A program made the translations under genes and the position numbers. Below the pieces are notes generated by a model. That model saw nothing but the letters and a program-made list of their open reading frames with translations, did no database searches and had not been told where the DNA came from. This document shows positions 39,500 to 50,100 of a DNA stretch of 54,118 nucleotides, piece by piece. How positions within the stretch are numbered: the stretch's first letter is position 1; every line of letters begins with the position of its first letter. The stretch lies in the NCBI GenBank assembly GCA_964635065.1, contig CAZWMK010000004.1:1-54118 (forward strand). Direction: 5' to 3'. This stretch comes from CAZWMK01 sp964635065. Its GTDB lineage: Bacteria; Pseudomonadota; Alphaproteobacteria; Sphingomonadales; Sphingomonadaceae.

Positions 39500-41947
39500 G
39501 TGTTCACGATAAGGCTTCTCCCTCTTTGCGCGCTGGCCGCGCTGATGTTGTCTCAACCGGTGTATGCCTTGGCCATGACCGCTCAGGCGACGCGCTATTC
39601 TGCGGTTGCAATCGTGATTGCGGCCTGGCTGACCTTCGCTGTCTGGGCGGTTATTCGGGCGGCGCGCGCGCGTGTTCAGGCAGAACAGGCGCAGGCCTGG
39701 GGCATGCGCCTGCGGGGCCTGCTGTTGACCTCGCCGGGCGGCTATTTGCTGATCGGTTCGCAAGGCGATGTCAGTTGCTCGGAAATGCTGCGCGGCTGGC
39801 TCAATATCGACCGGCAGGTATCGCGGCTGGACGATCTGCAAAAGGCCGGTGCGCAGGGGCTTGATCCCCGCGATTTCAAGCGGCTTGCCGAGGAGATTTC
39901 CGCTGTTGCGCTGACGGGCGAAGCCTTCGCCCTGCCTGTGCAAAGCGCTGATGGCCGTCGTTTCCTTGTGGCGCAAGGGCGTGCGGCCCCTGTCGAGGTG
40001 GCAGGGGCGCAAGGGGTGATCGTATGGTTCAACGATGCGACGGACACCGTATCGGGGCTGGGCGAGATCTCCATGGAGCGCGACATGCTCGCCCGGGAAC
40101 TGGCGATCGCCCATGAACTGATCGACCGGGCGCCACTGCCGATCTGGCGGCGCGACGAGAGCCTCAAACTGGTGCAGGCCAACGAAGCCTATGCCCATGC
40201 CGTCGAAGCGGCCACGCCGGCGCAGGCGGTGGCATCGGGGGCCGAGCTGGCGTTGACGAGCTATGCGACGTCGGTTCTGGCGCAGGTCAGGCAGGCGGCG
40301 GTTTCCGGTGAACGGCAGTCGCATGAAGACACTGTAATCATTGCCGGCGAGCGGCGTCATCTCAAGATCATCGACCAGCCGATGAGCAACGGCGGAACGG
40401 CTGGCTTTGCCGTGGACATCACCGAACGCCAACAGTTGCAGGACTGGAGCGTCCGTCTTGCCAAGGCGCAACTGGAGACGCTTGACCGCCTGTCGGCTGG
40501 CGTTGCCCGTTTTTCTGCCGACCGCAGCCTGAGTTTCCACAACCGGGCCTTTGCAGCACTGTTCCATCTCGATCATGACTGGCTGGAACAGGCGCCGGAG
40601 TTTGACCGGGTACTTGAGCGCATGCGCGAGATGCGGCGCCTGCCGGAACAGCGGGATTTTCCTGGCTGGAGGCGCGAACGCAGGGCGTGGATAACCGACA
40701 TTCTCGAACCGGTCGAGGAAACCTGGGCGCTGCCCGACAATACCATCATCCGCGTCATCGCCCAGCCGCATCCATCGGGCGGCCTGCTTCTGATTTTCGA
40801 GGACCGGACCGAGCAGCTGCGGCTGGAAAGCGCGCGCGACACGCAGCTGCGCGTTCATGTCGAGACGCTCAACAACCTGCACGAAGCGGTTGCGGTCTTT
40901 GGCGTCGATGGTTGTCTCGAACTGTGCAATACGCCGTTTGAACAGATGTGGTCCCTGCCTGCCGATGCCGCCGAAAAGCTGTGGCACGTCAATGATATTG
41001 CAGCCTGTGGCAGTGCTGGCCTGGGGCAGGCGTCGGCCGATGTCCTGCGCGAGACGGTGCGCGACCTGACCGCGCGCCGGGTGCGCCGCGAAGGACGGCT
41101 GGAGACCTTTGGCGGCCGCGTTTTCGATTATGGCGGTGTGCCGCTGCCCGATGGCAACATGCTGTTGACCTGGGTCGATGTCACCGACAGCATGCGTATC
41201 GAAAACGCCCTGCGCGAACGCAGCGAAGCACTGGAAACCGCCGACCGTCTCAAATCCGCTTTCGTCGCCAACATGAGCTATGAACTCCGGACGCCGCTGA
41301 CCGCGATCACCGGTTTCGCCGAAATGCTGGCGGCGGGATATGCCGGGGCGTTGAACGGGCGGCAGGATGAGTATGTCGGCTCGATCCTGACTTCGGCATC
41401 GCGCTTGCGGCTGCTGATCGATGATGTGCTCGATCTGGCCACGGCGGAGGCTGGCGGCATTGAACTGGCATTCGAGGACATTGACGTGGCGGACCTTGTC
41501 AATGACGCGGCGGCGACCATGCGCGTCCAGGCGGAAGGCCGGCGGCTGACCCTGGATGTTCAGGTCAGCCCGGGTGCGGGCAATATTCGTGGCGACCGTC
41601 GTCGTCTCTCGCAGGCCCTGCACAATGTTCTATCCAATGCCATTCGTTTCACTGAAGCGGATGGCCGCGTGCTGGTTCGTGCCGATGGTGATGCGTCTGG
41701 CGTGTCGATCATGTTATCGGATGATGGCATCGGGATCGAGGCGGATGAGCAGCAGTTCGTGTTCGACCGTTTCCGCAAGGGATCCAACGCCACGTCGGGT
41801 GAAGGTCTTGGCCTCGGCCTGTCGCTCGTCCGTCAGTTCGTCGCCATGCATGGTGGTGATATCAAGTTGGAATCGACAGTTGGCGCTGGCACGACTGTCA
41901 CGATCCGCTTGTGGCGCAATCCGCCAGTCACGGAAGGGGCCGCCTGA
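39500..41947 (+). CDS. divL: DivL-like PAS sensor kinase with Tyr at the phospho-acceptor site
   Basis: An approximately 815-residue membrane protein: two N-terminal hydrophobic helices (residues 5-25 and 33-53), several PAS modules (about 195-560), a HisKA-type dimerisation domain and a C-terminal HATPase with N-box (NVLSNAIRFTEADG), G1 (DDGIGIE) and G2 (GEGLGLGLSLV) intact. The H-box reads NMSYELRTPLT: Tyr594 replaces the phospho-histidine, the hallmark of Caulobacter DivL, which allosterically controls CckA and thereby CtrA. The start is uncertain; GTG 39500 is used because upstream in-frame sequence is cysteine-rich and unlike a signal. Its stop overlaps tsaE (TGATG). Confidence 0.85.
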   Translation: MFTIRLLPLCALAALMLSQPVYALAMTAQATRYSAVAIVIAAWLTFAVWAVIRAARARVQAEQAQAWGMRLRGLLLTSPGGYLLIGSQGDVSCSEMLRGWLNIDRQVSRLDDLQKAGAQGLDPRDFKRLAEEISAVALTGEAFALPVQSADGRRFLVAQGRAAPVEVAGAQGVIVWFNDATDTVSGLGEISMERDMLARELAIAHELIDRAPLPIWRRDESLKLVQANEAYAHAVEAATPAQAVASGAELALTSYATSVLAQVRQAAVSGERQSHEDTVIIAGERRHLKIIDQPMSNGGTAGFAVDITERQQLQDWSVRLAKAQLETLDRLSAGVARFSADRSLSFHNRAFAALFHLDHDWLEQAPEFDRVLERMREMRRLPEQRDFPGWRRERRAWITDILEPVEETWALPDNTIIRVIAQPHPSGGLLLIFEDRTEQLRLESARDTQLRVHVETLNNLHEAVAVFGVDGCLELCNTPFEQMWSLPADAAEKLWHVNDIAACGSAGLGQASADVLRETVRDLTARRVRREGRLETFGGRVFDYGGVPLPDGNMLLTWVDVTDSMRIENALRERSEALETADRLKSAFVANMSYELRTPLTAITGFAEMLAAGYAGALNGRQDEYVGSILTSASRLRLLIDDVLDLATAEAGGIELAFEDIDVADLVNDAAATMRVQAEGRRLTLDVQVSPGAGNIRGDRRRLSQALHNVLSNAIRFTEADGRVLVRADGDASGVSIMLSDDGIGIEADEQQFVFDRFRKGSNATSGEGLGLGLSLVRQFVAMHGGDIKLESTVGAGTTVTIRLWRNPPVTEGAA

Positions 41948-42390
41948 TGCTTTTGCAGGGCGCACAGGCCGTCGAGGCGCTTGGCCGTGAACTCTCTGCC
42001 CGCGTGGAGGTAGGCGATGTTATCGCCTTGTCGGGCGATCTTGGCGCTGGAAAAACAACGCTGGCGCGCGGTCTTCTGGCCGGACTCGGTCTGGCCGGCG
42101 AAGCACCCAGTCCGACTTTCACGCTTGTACAAACCTATGAGCCGCCCGATGTGCGCCTGCCGGTCTGGCATGTCGACCTCTATCGTCTTGATGATCCCGA
42201 CGAAGCGGCGGAACTCGGCCTTGACGAGGCACGCGATAACGGCATTCTCGTTATCGAATGGCCAGAGCGTCTGGGCGAGGACCTGCCGGCTGATGCCCTG
42301 TGGCTCAGGCTTGAAGGTGCCGGAACCGACAGCCGGTGCTTGACAGCGCGTGTGCCAGCGGCTTGGGAGGAGCGATGGCCCCCAGCATGA
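41947..42390 (+). CDS. tsaE: tRNA t6A biosynthesis ATPase TsaE
   Basis: A 147-residue TsaE (YjeE). The Walker A motif GDLGAGKTT is at residues 30-38; SPTFTLVQTYE and HVDLYRLDDPDEAAELGLDE are family signatures, and the Trp in IEWPERL is conserved. TsaE is the ATPase of the TsaB-TsaD-TsaE complex making N6-threonylcarbamoyladenosine at A37 of ANN-decoding tRNAs. The ATG overlaps the divL stop by one base, the frame's longer start lying inside divL. It is overlapped in turn by amgK. Confidence 0.96.
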   Translation: MLLQGAQAVEALGRELSARVEVGDVIALSGDLGAGKTTLARGLLAGLGLAGEAPSPTFTLVQTYEPPDVRLPVWHVDLYRLDDPDEAAELGLDEARDNGILVIEWPERLGEDLPADALWLRLEGAGTDSRCLTARVPAAWEERWPPA

Positions 42391-43379
42391 TTCCGCCCGC
42401 AGACGCACCCGCTTTCCTTGCCGCCCATGGCTGGGGCGGCGCTGATATCCGGCCTCTGGCCGGCGACGCGTCGTTCCGCCGTTATTTCCGCGTGCATCTG
42501 CACGGTCAAACGGCGGTTTTGATGGATGCGCCGCCCGACAAGGAAGACAGTCGTCCCTTCCTGTCGATTGCCGCGCATCTTGAATCCCTTGGTTTCGCGG
42601 CGCCGCATGTTCTGGCTGTCGAGCTCGACAAGGGTCTGATCCTGCTTGAGGACTTTGGCGACGACCGCATCGCCCGCGTGCTTGCACATGACAGAAGTGC
42701 AGAGGTGGACATCTATCGTGCCGCCATCGACATCCTGTGCGCCCTGCATCGCCATCCCGCGCCCGCTGTCCCGGCCTATGACCGCGCGGTTCTTTTGCGC
42801 GAGGTGGAACTGTTCACCGACTGGTATCTGCCCGCGCTCGGTCTGTCGGGCGACACGGCCAGCTTTGTCGCGGCGTGGGATGCCGTTCTGGGTGATGTGC
42901 TGGCGCAAACAGCGGCGTCTCCGGTGCTGGTGCTGCGCGATTATCATGCCGACAATCTGATGCTGCTGCCCGCACGACAGGGCATCCAGCGCCTTGGCCT
43001 GCTCGATTTCCAGGACGGGCTGGCCGGGCACCGGGCCTATGACATCGTCTCGCTGCTGCAGGACGCCCGTCGCGATGTGACGCCGGCTCTGGAGGCCGCG
43101 ATGTTTGATCATTATGTCGCATCGGCGGGCATCGCAGACCCCACCGCCTTTCGCGCGGCTTATGAAGTGCTCGGCGCACAGCGCAACACCAAGATTCTTG
43201 GCATTTTCACCCGGCTTTGGAAGCGCGACAACAAGCCCGGTTACAAGGCGTTCCAGCCGCGTGTCTGGGGGCTGGTCGAACGCAATCTCGCCCATCCGGC
43301 GCTGGCGCCGGTGCGGCACTGGTTTGACACACATGTGCCGCTTGCGGCGCGTGCTGCGGCATGGGAGTCTGTCGCATGA
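42375..43379 (+). CDS. amgK: Anomeric MurNAc/GlcNAc kinase AmgK
   Basis: A 334-residue APH-fold sugar kinase. The catalytic loop is LVLRDYHADNLML and the metal motif LLDFQDGLAGHRAYD. With murU directly downstream it matches AmgK of the Pseudomonas/Caulobacter peptidoglycan recycling route, which phosphorylates MurNAc at C1 and so bypasses MurA; this can confer intrinsic fosfomycin tolerance. ATG 42375 follows GGAGG by four bases; ATG 42387 (ATGA overlap with tsaE) is also possible. It overlaps murU by four bases. Confidence 0.9.
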   Translation: MAPSMIPPADAPAFLAAHGWGGADIRPLAGDASFRRYFRVHLHGQTAVLMDAPPDKEDSRPFLSIAAHLESLGFAAPHVLAVELDKGLILLEDFGDDRIARVLAHDRSAEVDIYRAAIDILCALHRHPAPAVPAYDRAVLLREVELFTDWYLPALGLSGDTASFVAAWDAVLGDVLAQTAASPVLVLRDYHADNLMLLPARQGIQRLGLLDFQDGLAGHRAYDIVSLLQDARRDVTPALEAAMFDHYVASAGIADPTAFRAAYEVLGAQRNTKILGIFTRLWKRDNKPGYKAFQPRVWGLVERNLAHPALAPVRHWFDTHVPLAARAAAWESVA

Positions 43380-44137
43380 GCCGTTTTCGCGCGCCTTTGG
43401 CGCTGCGGCCCAATCCCAGGGTCGACCTGCCGCAGACCGCCATGGTGCTGGCTGCGGGCCTTGGCAAGCGGATGCGTCCATTGACCGCCATGCGGCCCAA
43501 ACCGCTGATCGAAGTGGCTGGCCGCACGCTGCTCGATCGCACGCTCGATCATCTGCGGGCGGCTGGCATTCGCCGCGCCGTTGTCAATGTCCACTATCTG
43601 GCCGACCGTATCGAGGCGCATGTCGCCGTGCGCGCGGGCGGGCTGGACATTGCGATTTCGGATGAACGCGACTGCTTGCTTGAAACCGGTGGCGGCGTGG
43701 CAAAGGCCTTGCCGCTGATCGATGCTGACCCGTTTTTCGTGATCAATTCCGACAATATCTGGATCGATGGCGCGGTGGACGCGCTGGCGTTGCTGGCCCA
43801 GCGCTGGAATCCCGATGAAATGGACGCGTTATTGCTGATGGTGCCGCTGGCGCGCGCGGTCGGCTATGACGGGCGCGGCGATTTTCACATGGATGGCCGG
43901 GGCTGCCTGCGTCGCCGAACAGGTGCCCGCATGGCGCCCTATGTTTTTTCGGGCGTGCAGATCCTGTCAAAAAAGCTGTTCAGCGGTGAACCGGTCACGC
44001 CTTTTTCGCTCAATCGCATCTATGACAAGGCGATAGCGAACGGACGGCTTTACGGTCTGGCCCATCAGGGGCTGTGGTTCCACGTCGGCACCCCCGAGGC
44101 TGTGGCAGAAACCGAGGCGCTGCTTGCAGGCCGCTGA
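43376..44137 (+). CDS. murU: MurNAc-1-phosphate uridylyltransferase MurU
   Basis: A 253-residue nucleotidyltransferase. The signature LAAGLGKRMRPLT is at residues 25-37, followed by PKPLIEVAGRTLLDR and the metal-binding region FVINSDNIW. Next to amgK it should convert MurNAc-1-P and UTP to UDP-MurNAc in peptidoglycan recycling. The ATG overlaps the amgK stop (ATGA). The last 14 bases overlap addB, whose start is a TTG. Confidence 0.92.
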   Translation: MSRFRAPLALRPNPRVDLPQTAMVLAAGLGKRMRPLTAMRPKPLIEVAGRTLLDRTLDHLRAAGIRRAVVNVHYLADRIEAHVAVRAGGLDIAISDERDCLLETGGGVAKALPLIDADPFFVINSDNIWIDGAVDALALLAQRWNPDEMDALLLMVPLARAVGYDGRGDFHMDGRGCLRRRTGARMAPYVFSGVQILSKKLFSGEPVTPFSLNRIYDKAIANGRLYGLAHQGLWFHVGTPEAVAETEALLAGR

Positions 44138-47105
44138 GGCGCGCCGCCCCACGCTTTTCACCATCCCGGCGCATGTGGCATTCGCCGATGCGCTGGTCGA
44201 TGGCCTGATTGCCCGTTATGGCGGCGATGCGCTGGGACTGGCGCGCCTGACCGTTATTCTGCCTAATCGCCGCGCCGTGCGCGCCGTGACCGATGCCTTC
44301 GTGCGCGCGGCGGGGGATCGCGGTCTGCTTCTGCCGAGGCTGGCCCCGATCGGCGACCTTGACGCCGACGAGGCGCTGGGGCGTTTCGCCGAGGATATAA
44401 ACGCCGAAATTACCCTGCCGCCTGCCATCGACGAGATGGAACGACGATTGATTCTGGCGCAACTGGTGCGCCGCCTGCCGCAGGGCGATGGCCGCCCTCT
44501 GTCGGCGGTCGAAGCCATGCGGCTGGCGGATGCGCTAGCCCGTACGCTTGACCAACTCACGCTTGAAGGCGTCGATGTCAGCCGGTTGCGCGATGTCGTC
44601 GCCGATGCAGAACTGGCGACGCACTGGCAGCGCACCTTGCATTTTCTTGAAATCATCCTTGCCAGCTGGCCTGCCATTCTGGCGGAGCGCGGCAAAAGCG
44701 ATGGCGCGGCACGGCGCATGTTGCTCATCGATGCGCAGGCACGGCGCTGGGCGGATAATCCGCCTGAATCGCCGATTGTCGCGGCGGGGATCACGGGCAC
44801 ATTTCCGGCGGCGGCGCGGCTTTTGCGCGTGATCGCCCGCCTGCCGTACGGCGCGGTGGTGCTGCCCGGTCTCGATCTGTCGATGAGGGCGGAGGAATGG
44901 CAGGCCATTCGTTGCAGCGCCCCGGGCGACAGCGGCGATGGACCGGACAGCGAAACCCATCCGCAATATGGCCTGAAGACATTGCTGGCGGGCATGGATG
45001 TGGCGCGCGGGGAGGTCGCGCTCTGGCCATCGACGACGGCGCAGAATGGTTCACCCGCGCGGCTGGCGGCGGTCAGTCGCGCCATGGCACCGGCGGCTTT
45101 CACGGGTGAATGGCGGCACAGCGTCATTGATGCCGACGCCTTTGCCGATGTGACGATGGTCGCGGCCAAAAGCCCGCAGGAAGAGGCGCAGGTGATCGCG
45201 CTTGCCCTGCGCGAACAGCTGGAAACACCCGGAGCGACGGCGGCCCTTGTCACGCCCGATCGCGCGCTCGCCCGCCGTGTTGCGGTGCTGCTTGCGCGTT
45301 GGGGCATCGAGATCGACGACACGGCAGGCACCGCCTTGCGCGTGCGGCCTGCGGGCACGCTGATACAGGCGCTGGCCGAGGCAGCAGTCAGCCACTTCGC
45401 ACCCGTGCCGCTGCTTGCGCTGCTCAAGCATCCGTTGGTGCACGAAGGCGCGGGGCGTCTGGCGTGGCTGGATCAGGTGCGCCTGCTCGATCGCGCCCTG
45501 CGTGGCGTGCGGCCGGGGCCAGGGCTGGCGGGCGTGACGGCGCGTCTTGAAGACAAAGGCAGCGTGCGGGCGGCTGGCGCTGGCATCGACGCCCTGCGCG
45601 CCTGGTGGGCAGATGTCGCAGCACAGTTGCAACCGCTTGCGGTCTTGCTTGCGGCAGAAAACTGCACTTTGCCCGATCTTGTTTCCTGCCTGACCGATAC
45701 GGCGACACAATTGGCCAGCGAACGGCTGTGGCAGGGGGCCGATGGGCGTGGCTTGTCGACGCTTATGGCGGGGCTGGCTGCACATGGCGCGCCTTTTGGT
45801 GTGTTCGAGACAGCCGATGCGCCCGCCTTGCTCGGGCATCTGCTGGGTGGGGTGGCGATACGCCCGACCTATGGCAAACATCCGCGCCTGTTCATCTGGG
45901 GGTTGCTGGAAGCACGGCTGCAGCGTGCCGATCTGTTGCTGCTGGGCGGCTTGAATGAAGGCGTGTGGCCCGCCCAGCCCGCGCCCGACCCATGGTTGCC
46001 GCCAAAGGTCCGTGCAGACCTTGGCCTGCCCGGCCCCGAACGCAATGCCGGGCTGGCAGCACATGATTTTGTGCAGCTGATGGGCGCGCGCCGCGTGATC
46101 CTGACCCGCGCCGAACGCGATGCGACGGCACCGACCGTGGCATCGCGGCTGTGGCTCAGGCTGCAGGCCCTGAAACCCGATGCCATCGCCAGGGATACAA
46201 GGCTATTGGCCATCGCCCGGCAACTGCAGACGAGCGATGTCGTCACGCGCGCCGCCCGACCCGCCTTTGCCCCGCCGCGCATGGCACGGCCGACGACGAT
46301 TTCCGTGACGCAGGCAGACAGACTCAAGGCCGATCCGTTCAGCTGGTATGCCGACCGGATTTTGAAGCTCGGTCCGCTTGACCCACTTGATCAGGACCCG
46401 ACCGCAGCCGAACGCGGCACTGCCATTCACGCGATCATGGAAAACTGGGCGAAGCGCGGTCATGAGGACCCCGCGCTTTTGCCGCGCTTCATTGCCGAGG
46501 GACTGGCGGCTTTTTCCGGCCAGCCTTTGCTCCATGCGCTCTGGGTGCCGCGTGTTCGGCGTGCGGTTGAATGGGCGGCGGCGGAAACCGCCTCTTGGCG
46601 TGCGGATGGCTGGACGCTGTCGGGCGTCGAAGCCAAGGGTCAGGCCGTTATCGCGGGTGTCACCCTGACCGGAAAGGCCGACCGTATCGACCGGGGAGCG
46701 GACGGCACCCTTGCAGTGGTCGACTATAAAACCGGCAATCCGCCAGTCCATGCGATGGTGCAGGATGGGTTTGCCCTGCAATTGGGGCTGCTTGCCCTGC
46801 TGGCACAGGACGGCGCCCTTCAGGACGTGCCCGCAGTCCCCGTTTCACGTCTGTCCTACTGGAAATTGTCAGGTGGCGCGGGGACAGTAGGCGAGGAGCG
46901 GGATCCGCTTTTGTATAATGGCAAGCCGTGGATCGACACGTCTGGCTTCATCGCGCGCTGTCGGGACGATTTCGCGCAGCTTGCCGCTGTTTATCTTTTG
47001 GGCAATGCGCCGTTTATCGCCAAGGCGCACAGCGAATATGCTGAACGCTATCGTGATTATGATCACCTTGCCCGTGTGGCGGAATGGCTGGGGCAGGACC
47101 TGTGA
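44124..47105 (+). CDS. addB: Double-strand break repair protein AddB
   Basis: A 993-residue AddB, the partner of AddA in the alphaproteobacterial RecBCD-equivalent helicase-nuclease. The N-terminal part is an inactivated helicase-like region (TLFTIPAHVAFADALVDGL, LTVILPNRRAVRAV); the C-terminal nuclease carries the RecB-type motif GKADRIDRGADG then VVDYKTG. The start is a TTG inside the 3' end of murU, since no ATG or GTG gives the expected N-terminus and GAGG lies six bases upstream. It overlaps addA by four bases. Confidence 0.94.
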   Translation: MQAAEARRPTLFTIPAHVAFADALVDGLIARYGGDALGLARLTVILPNRRAVRAVTDAFVRAAGDRGLLLPRLAPIGDLDADEALGRFAEDINAEITLPPAIDEMERRLILAQLVRRLPQGDGRPLSAVEAMRLADALARTLDQLTLEGVDVSRLRDVVADAELATHWQRTLHFLEIILASWPAILAERGKSDGAARRMLLIDAQARRWADNPPESPIVAAGITGTFPAAARLLRVIARLPYGAVVLPGLDLSMRAEEWQAIRCSAPGDSGDGPDSETHPQYGLKTLLAGMDVARGEVALWPSTTAQNGSPARLAAVSRAMAPAAFTGEWRHSVIDADAFADVTMVAAKSPQEEAQVIALALREQLETPGATAALVTPDRALARRVAVLLARWGIEIDDTAGTALRVRPAGTLIQALAEAAVSHFAPVPLLALLKHPLVHEGAGRLAWLDQVRLLDRALRGVRPGPGLAGVTARLEDKGSVRAAGAGIDALRAWWADVAAQLQPLAVLLAAENCTLPDLVSCLTDTATQLASERLWQGADGRGLSTLMAGLAAHGAPFGVFETADAPALLGHLLGGVAIRPTYGKHPRLFIWGLLEARLQRADLLLLGGLNEGVWPAQPAPDPWLPPKVRADLGLPGPERNAGLAAHDFVQLMGARRVILTRAERDATAPTVASRLWLRLQALKPDAIARDTRLLAIARQLQTSDVVTRAARPAFAPPRMARPTTISVTQADRLKADPFSWYADRILKLGPLDPLDQDPTAAERGTAIHAIMENWAKRGHEDPALLPRFIAEGLAAFSGQPLLHALWVPRVRRAVEWAAAETASWRADGWTLSGVEAKGQAVIAGVTLTGKADRIDRGADGTLAVVDYKTGNPPVHAMVQDGFALQLGLLALLAQDGALQDVPAVPVSRLSYWKLSGGAGTVGEERDPLLYNGKPWIDTSGFIARCRDDFAQLAAVYLLGNAPFIAKAHSEYAERYRDYDHLARVAEWLGQDL

Positions 47106-50100
47106 GCCGGATTGTACAGACCTTGCGCGACACGCAGGCCCGTGCTGCCGATCCCGCCAGTCATGCATGGGTTTCGGCCTCTGCCGGAACCGGAAAGACA
47201 CAGGTGCTGACCGCCCGCGTTCTGCGGCTGCTTCTGGATGGCGTGCGGCCCGATCGCATTTTGTGTCTTACCTTCACGCGCGCGGCAGCTGCGGAAATGC
47301 AGGACCGCATCTATGGCATTCTGGCGGGCTGGCTGCATGCCGATGATGCGTCGCTGACTGCCCAGTTGCAGGGGTTGCGTGCGGCCCACGATGCCGATGC
47401 CTGCACCAGGGCGCGGCAGCTGTTCGCCACGGTGCTCGACGCACGCGGCGGGCTGAGGATCCAGACGTTGCACAGCTACGCCCAGTCGCTGCTTGCGAGT
47501 TTTCCACTGGAAGCCGGCATAGCGCCGGGTTTTCGCCTGATGGACGACCGGACGGGCGCGGAACTGCGTCATCGTGCGCTCATCGCACTGGTGGAAACCG
47601 CCGAGGCTGGCGGCGTGCGGTCCATTCTCGACGATCTTGCCGCGCTTGCCGTCCGTCTGGGCGAAGTGCGCGTCCATGAGGTGACAGCAACGCTGTTGCA
47701 GCATGGCGAGGCGATTCAGGCACTGGGACCGATCGAGGCCATTGACGCGAGATTGCGGCAGTTGCTTGATCTGCCGCTCACCGGCGATGCGGATCTGGCG
47801 ATCTCGGCAGCCGTGGGCGACGGTTCCCATGAGGCAGGGTTGCACGCTTATGCCATGGCGATGGCCGACTGGAACGTCAAAACCGGCCTCGAATATGCCG
47901 ACATCATCCGCGATTGGTTAATGGCGCCGCCGGCCGGTCGCGTGGCCAGCATCGACAAGCTGATGAAGGTCTTTCTCAAGTCCGATGGCGGCATCCGGGC
48001 CTTGAAGGGAAAACCGGCCAAGGACGACGGGTTGGCGGCGCTGCATGTGCGGCTGGCCGACTGGCTGTCCGGCCTGTCTGCCCTGCGCAGCCGGTTCGAT
48101 CTTCTCGATCATGCTGGCGTGCACTTGCGCGTCGGCTGGCGGCTGGCCTCGGTTTTTGCGCGTGACAAAGCGCGGACGGGCGGCCTGGCATTCGACGACA
48201 TGATCACGGGGGCAGCCCGGCTTTTGTGCGCGCCGGGGATGGCCGAATGGGTCCGCTACAAGCTTGATCAGTCGATCGACCACATCCTTGTCGATGAAGC
48301 GCAGGATACCAATGCTGCGCAATGGACGATCATTGATGCTCTCGCTGCGCCGTTTTTCGCGGGAGAGGGGGCGGTTGACCGGCAGCGCACGCTATTTGCC
48401 GTCGGCGATTTCAAACAGGCCATCTTCAGTTTTCAGGGCACTGATCCGACGGTGTTCGCGGCTGCGGAAACACGTTACCGCGATCTGGCGAATGCCGCGC
48501 GCGCCGCATTCCAGCCCGTGCCGCTGAGCGACAGCTTCCGCTCGACACAGGCGGTGCTTTCGCTGGTGGATGCCATGATTGCCCATCATGGCGGCGGTTC
48601 CATGGGGCTGGATGGCGCGGTGCCGCCGCATCAGGCCGCACGCAAGGGGGTGCCGGGGCAGGTTGTGCTGTGGGATGCTGTGCGCGATCCGCGCAATGTC
48701 CGGGACAAGGCCAAAGAAGGTGCCCACAATGGCGCCGGGGATGGCACCGATCCCGATGGCGCCCTGCGTTTCGTGCCTGGCGCCCAGACGTTGATGGCGC
48801 AGAAACTCGCGGCGCAGATTGCTGGCTGGCTTGATCCTGCCAGCCCGGACCGGCTGTGGCTGGGCGCGCGCGGGCGCTATGCCGCAGCGGGCGATATCCT
48901 GATTCTTGTCCGCAAGCGCGGCAATTTCGTGCCGGCGCTGGTTGCGGAGTTGCACCGCTGCCATGTGCCGATTGCCGGCGTTGACCGGCTGCGGCTGGTC
49001 GAACCGATCGGGGTGCAGGATTGCCTGTCGCTGATCCGCTTCGCCTTGCAGCCGGGTGACGATCTGGCGCTTGCAACGCTGTTGACCTCGCCCTTTATCG
49101 GCTGGAGTCAGGAGCAGCTGTTCGCGCTGGCGCACGGACGACGCGGCAGTTTGTGGCGGCAGTTGCGCGATGCGGAAACCCCGCATGGGTTGGACGCCAA
49201 GGCCTGGCTGGGGCGTGTGCTCGATCTTGCTGATTTCACGCCGCCCTACGAGTTTCTGGAAACCATATTGTCCGGCCCGCTCGATGGCCGCGCCCGGCTT
49301 CTGGCGCGGTTGGGCGAGGAGGCGCGCGACGCCATTGACACGTTGGTGACGCAGGCGCTGATGTTCGAGGCCGACCATCCGCCATCGTTGCAGGGGTTCC
49401 TCAACTGGATCGAAAGCGACACGTCTGAATTGAAGCGCGACCCGGAATCGGCGGGCGCTGCGGTGCGCATCATGACTGTGCATGGCGCCAAGGGTTTGCA
49501 GGCGCCGGTTGTCGTTCTGGCCGATGCTGCCCACGAAAAGGATGTCTCGCGCGCCAGCCATGCGCTTGTCGATGCCGGGGGCGTTACGGTGCCGGTTTTC
49601 GCCGACAGCAAGATGCGCGCGAGTGCGCCTGTGGTCGCTGCGGCATTTGACCAGATCGCAGACAAACTGGCGGCCGAGGACTGGCGCCTGCTTTATGTCG
49701 CCTTGACGCGGGCTGAGGACATGCTGTTCATCGGCGGTGCGCTTGGCCGCAAGGAGGAGGCGCCAAAACCCGATAGCTGGCACGCCCGCCTTCAGCCCGC
49801 CTTTGCCGTACTTGGCGCGGAGGCCGAGGGCCATGCGCTGTGGGGCGGCCAGATCCGCTACGATCAGGGCGATCCGGGGGCTTCCGCGGTCAAGGCGCCG
49901 GACGGCAAGACAGATGCCGGCACTATTGCCGCGCCCGTGCCGATGCCGGGCTGGGCGCTGTCGTCTGCGCCCCCCGAAAGTACACCGCCGCGTCCCTTGT
50001 CGCCCTCGCAGCTTGGGCGTGATGATAGTGGCACAGCGCCGCCATCGCCTGCTGCGCTGCGTGCCGCCGAGCGCGGCAGGCTGCTGCACAGCCTGTTCGA

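Noticed and set aside
39365..41623. Long open frame on the minus strand (752 codons) opposite the DivL-like gene
   Set aside because: It mirrors a clear kinase on the plus strand, is rich in Arg/His/Gln and has no recognisable domain; such frames arise from the third-position GC bias.
47910..47925. GGTTAA sequence as a CtrA half-site
   Set aside because: It lies deep inside addA coding sequence with no promoter context.
48392..50089. 565-codon minus-strand frame opposite addA
   Set aside because: Shadow of the helicase gene; composition and absence of any family motif argue against coding.
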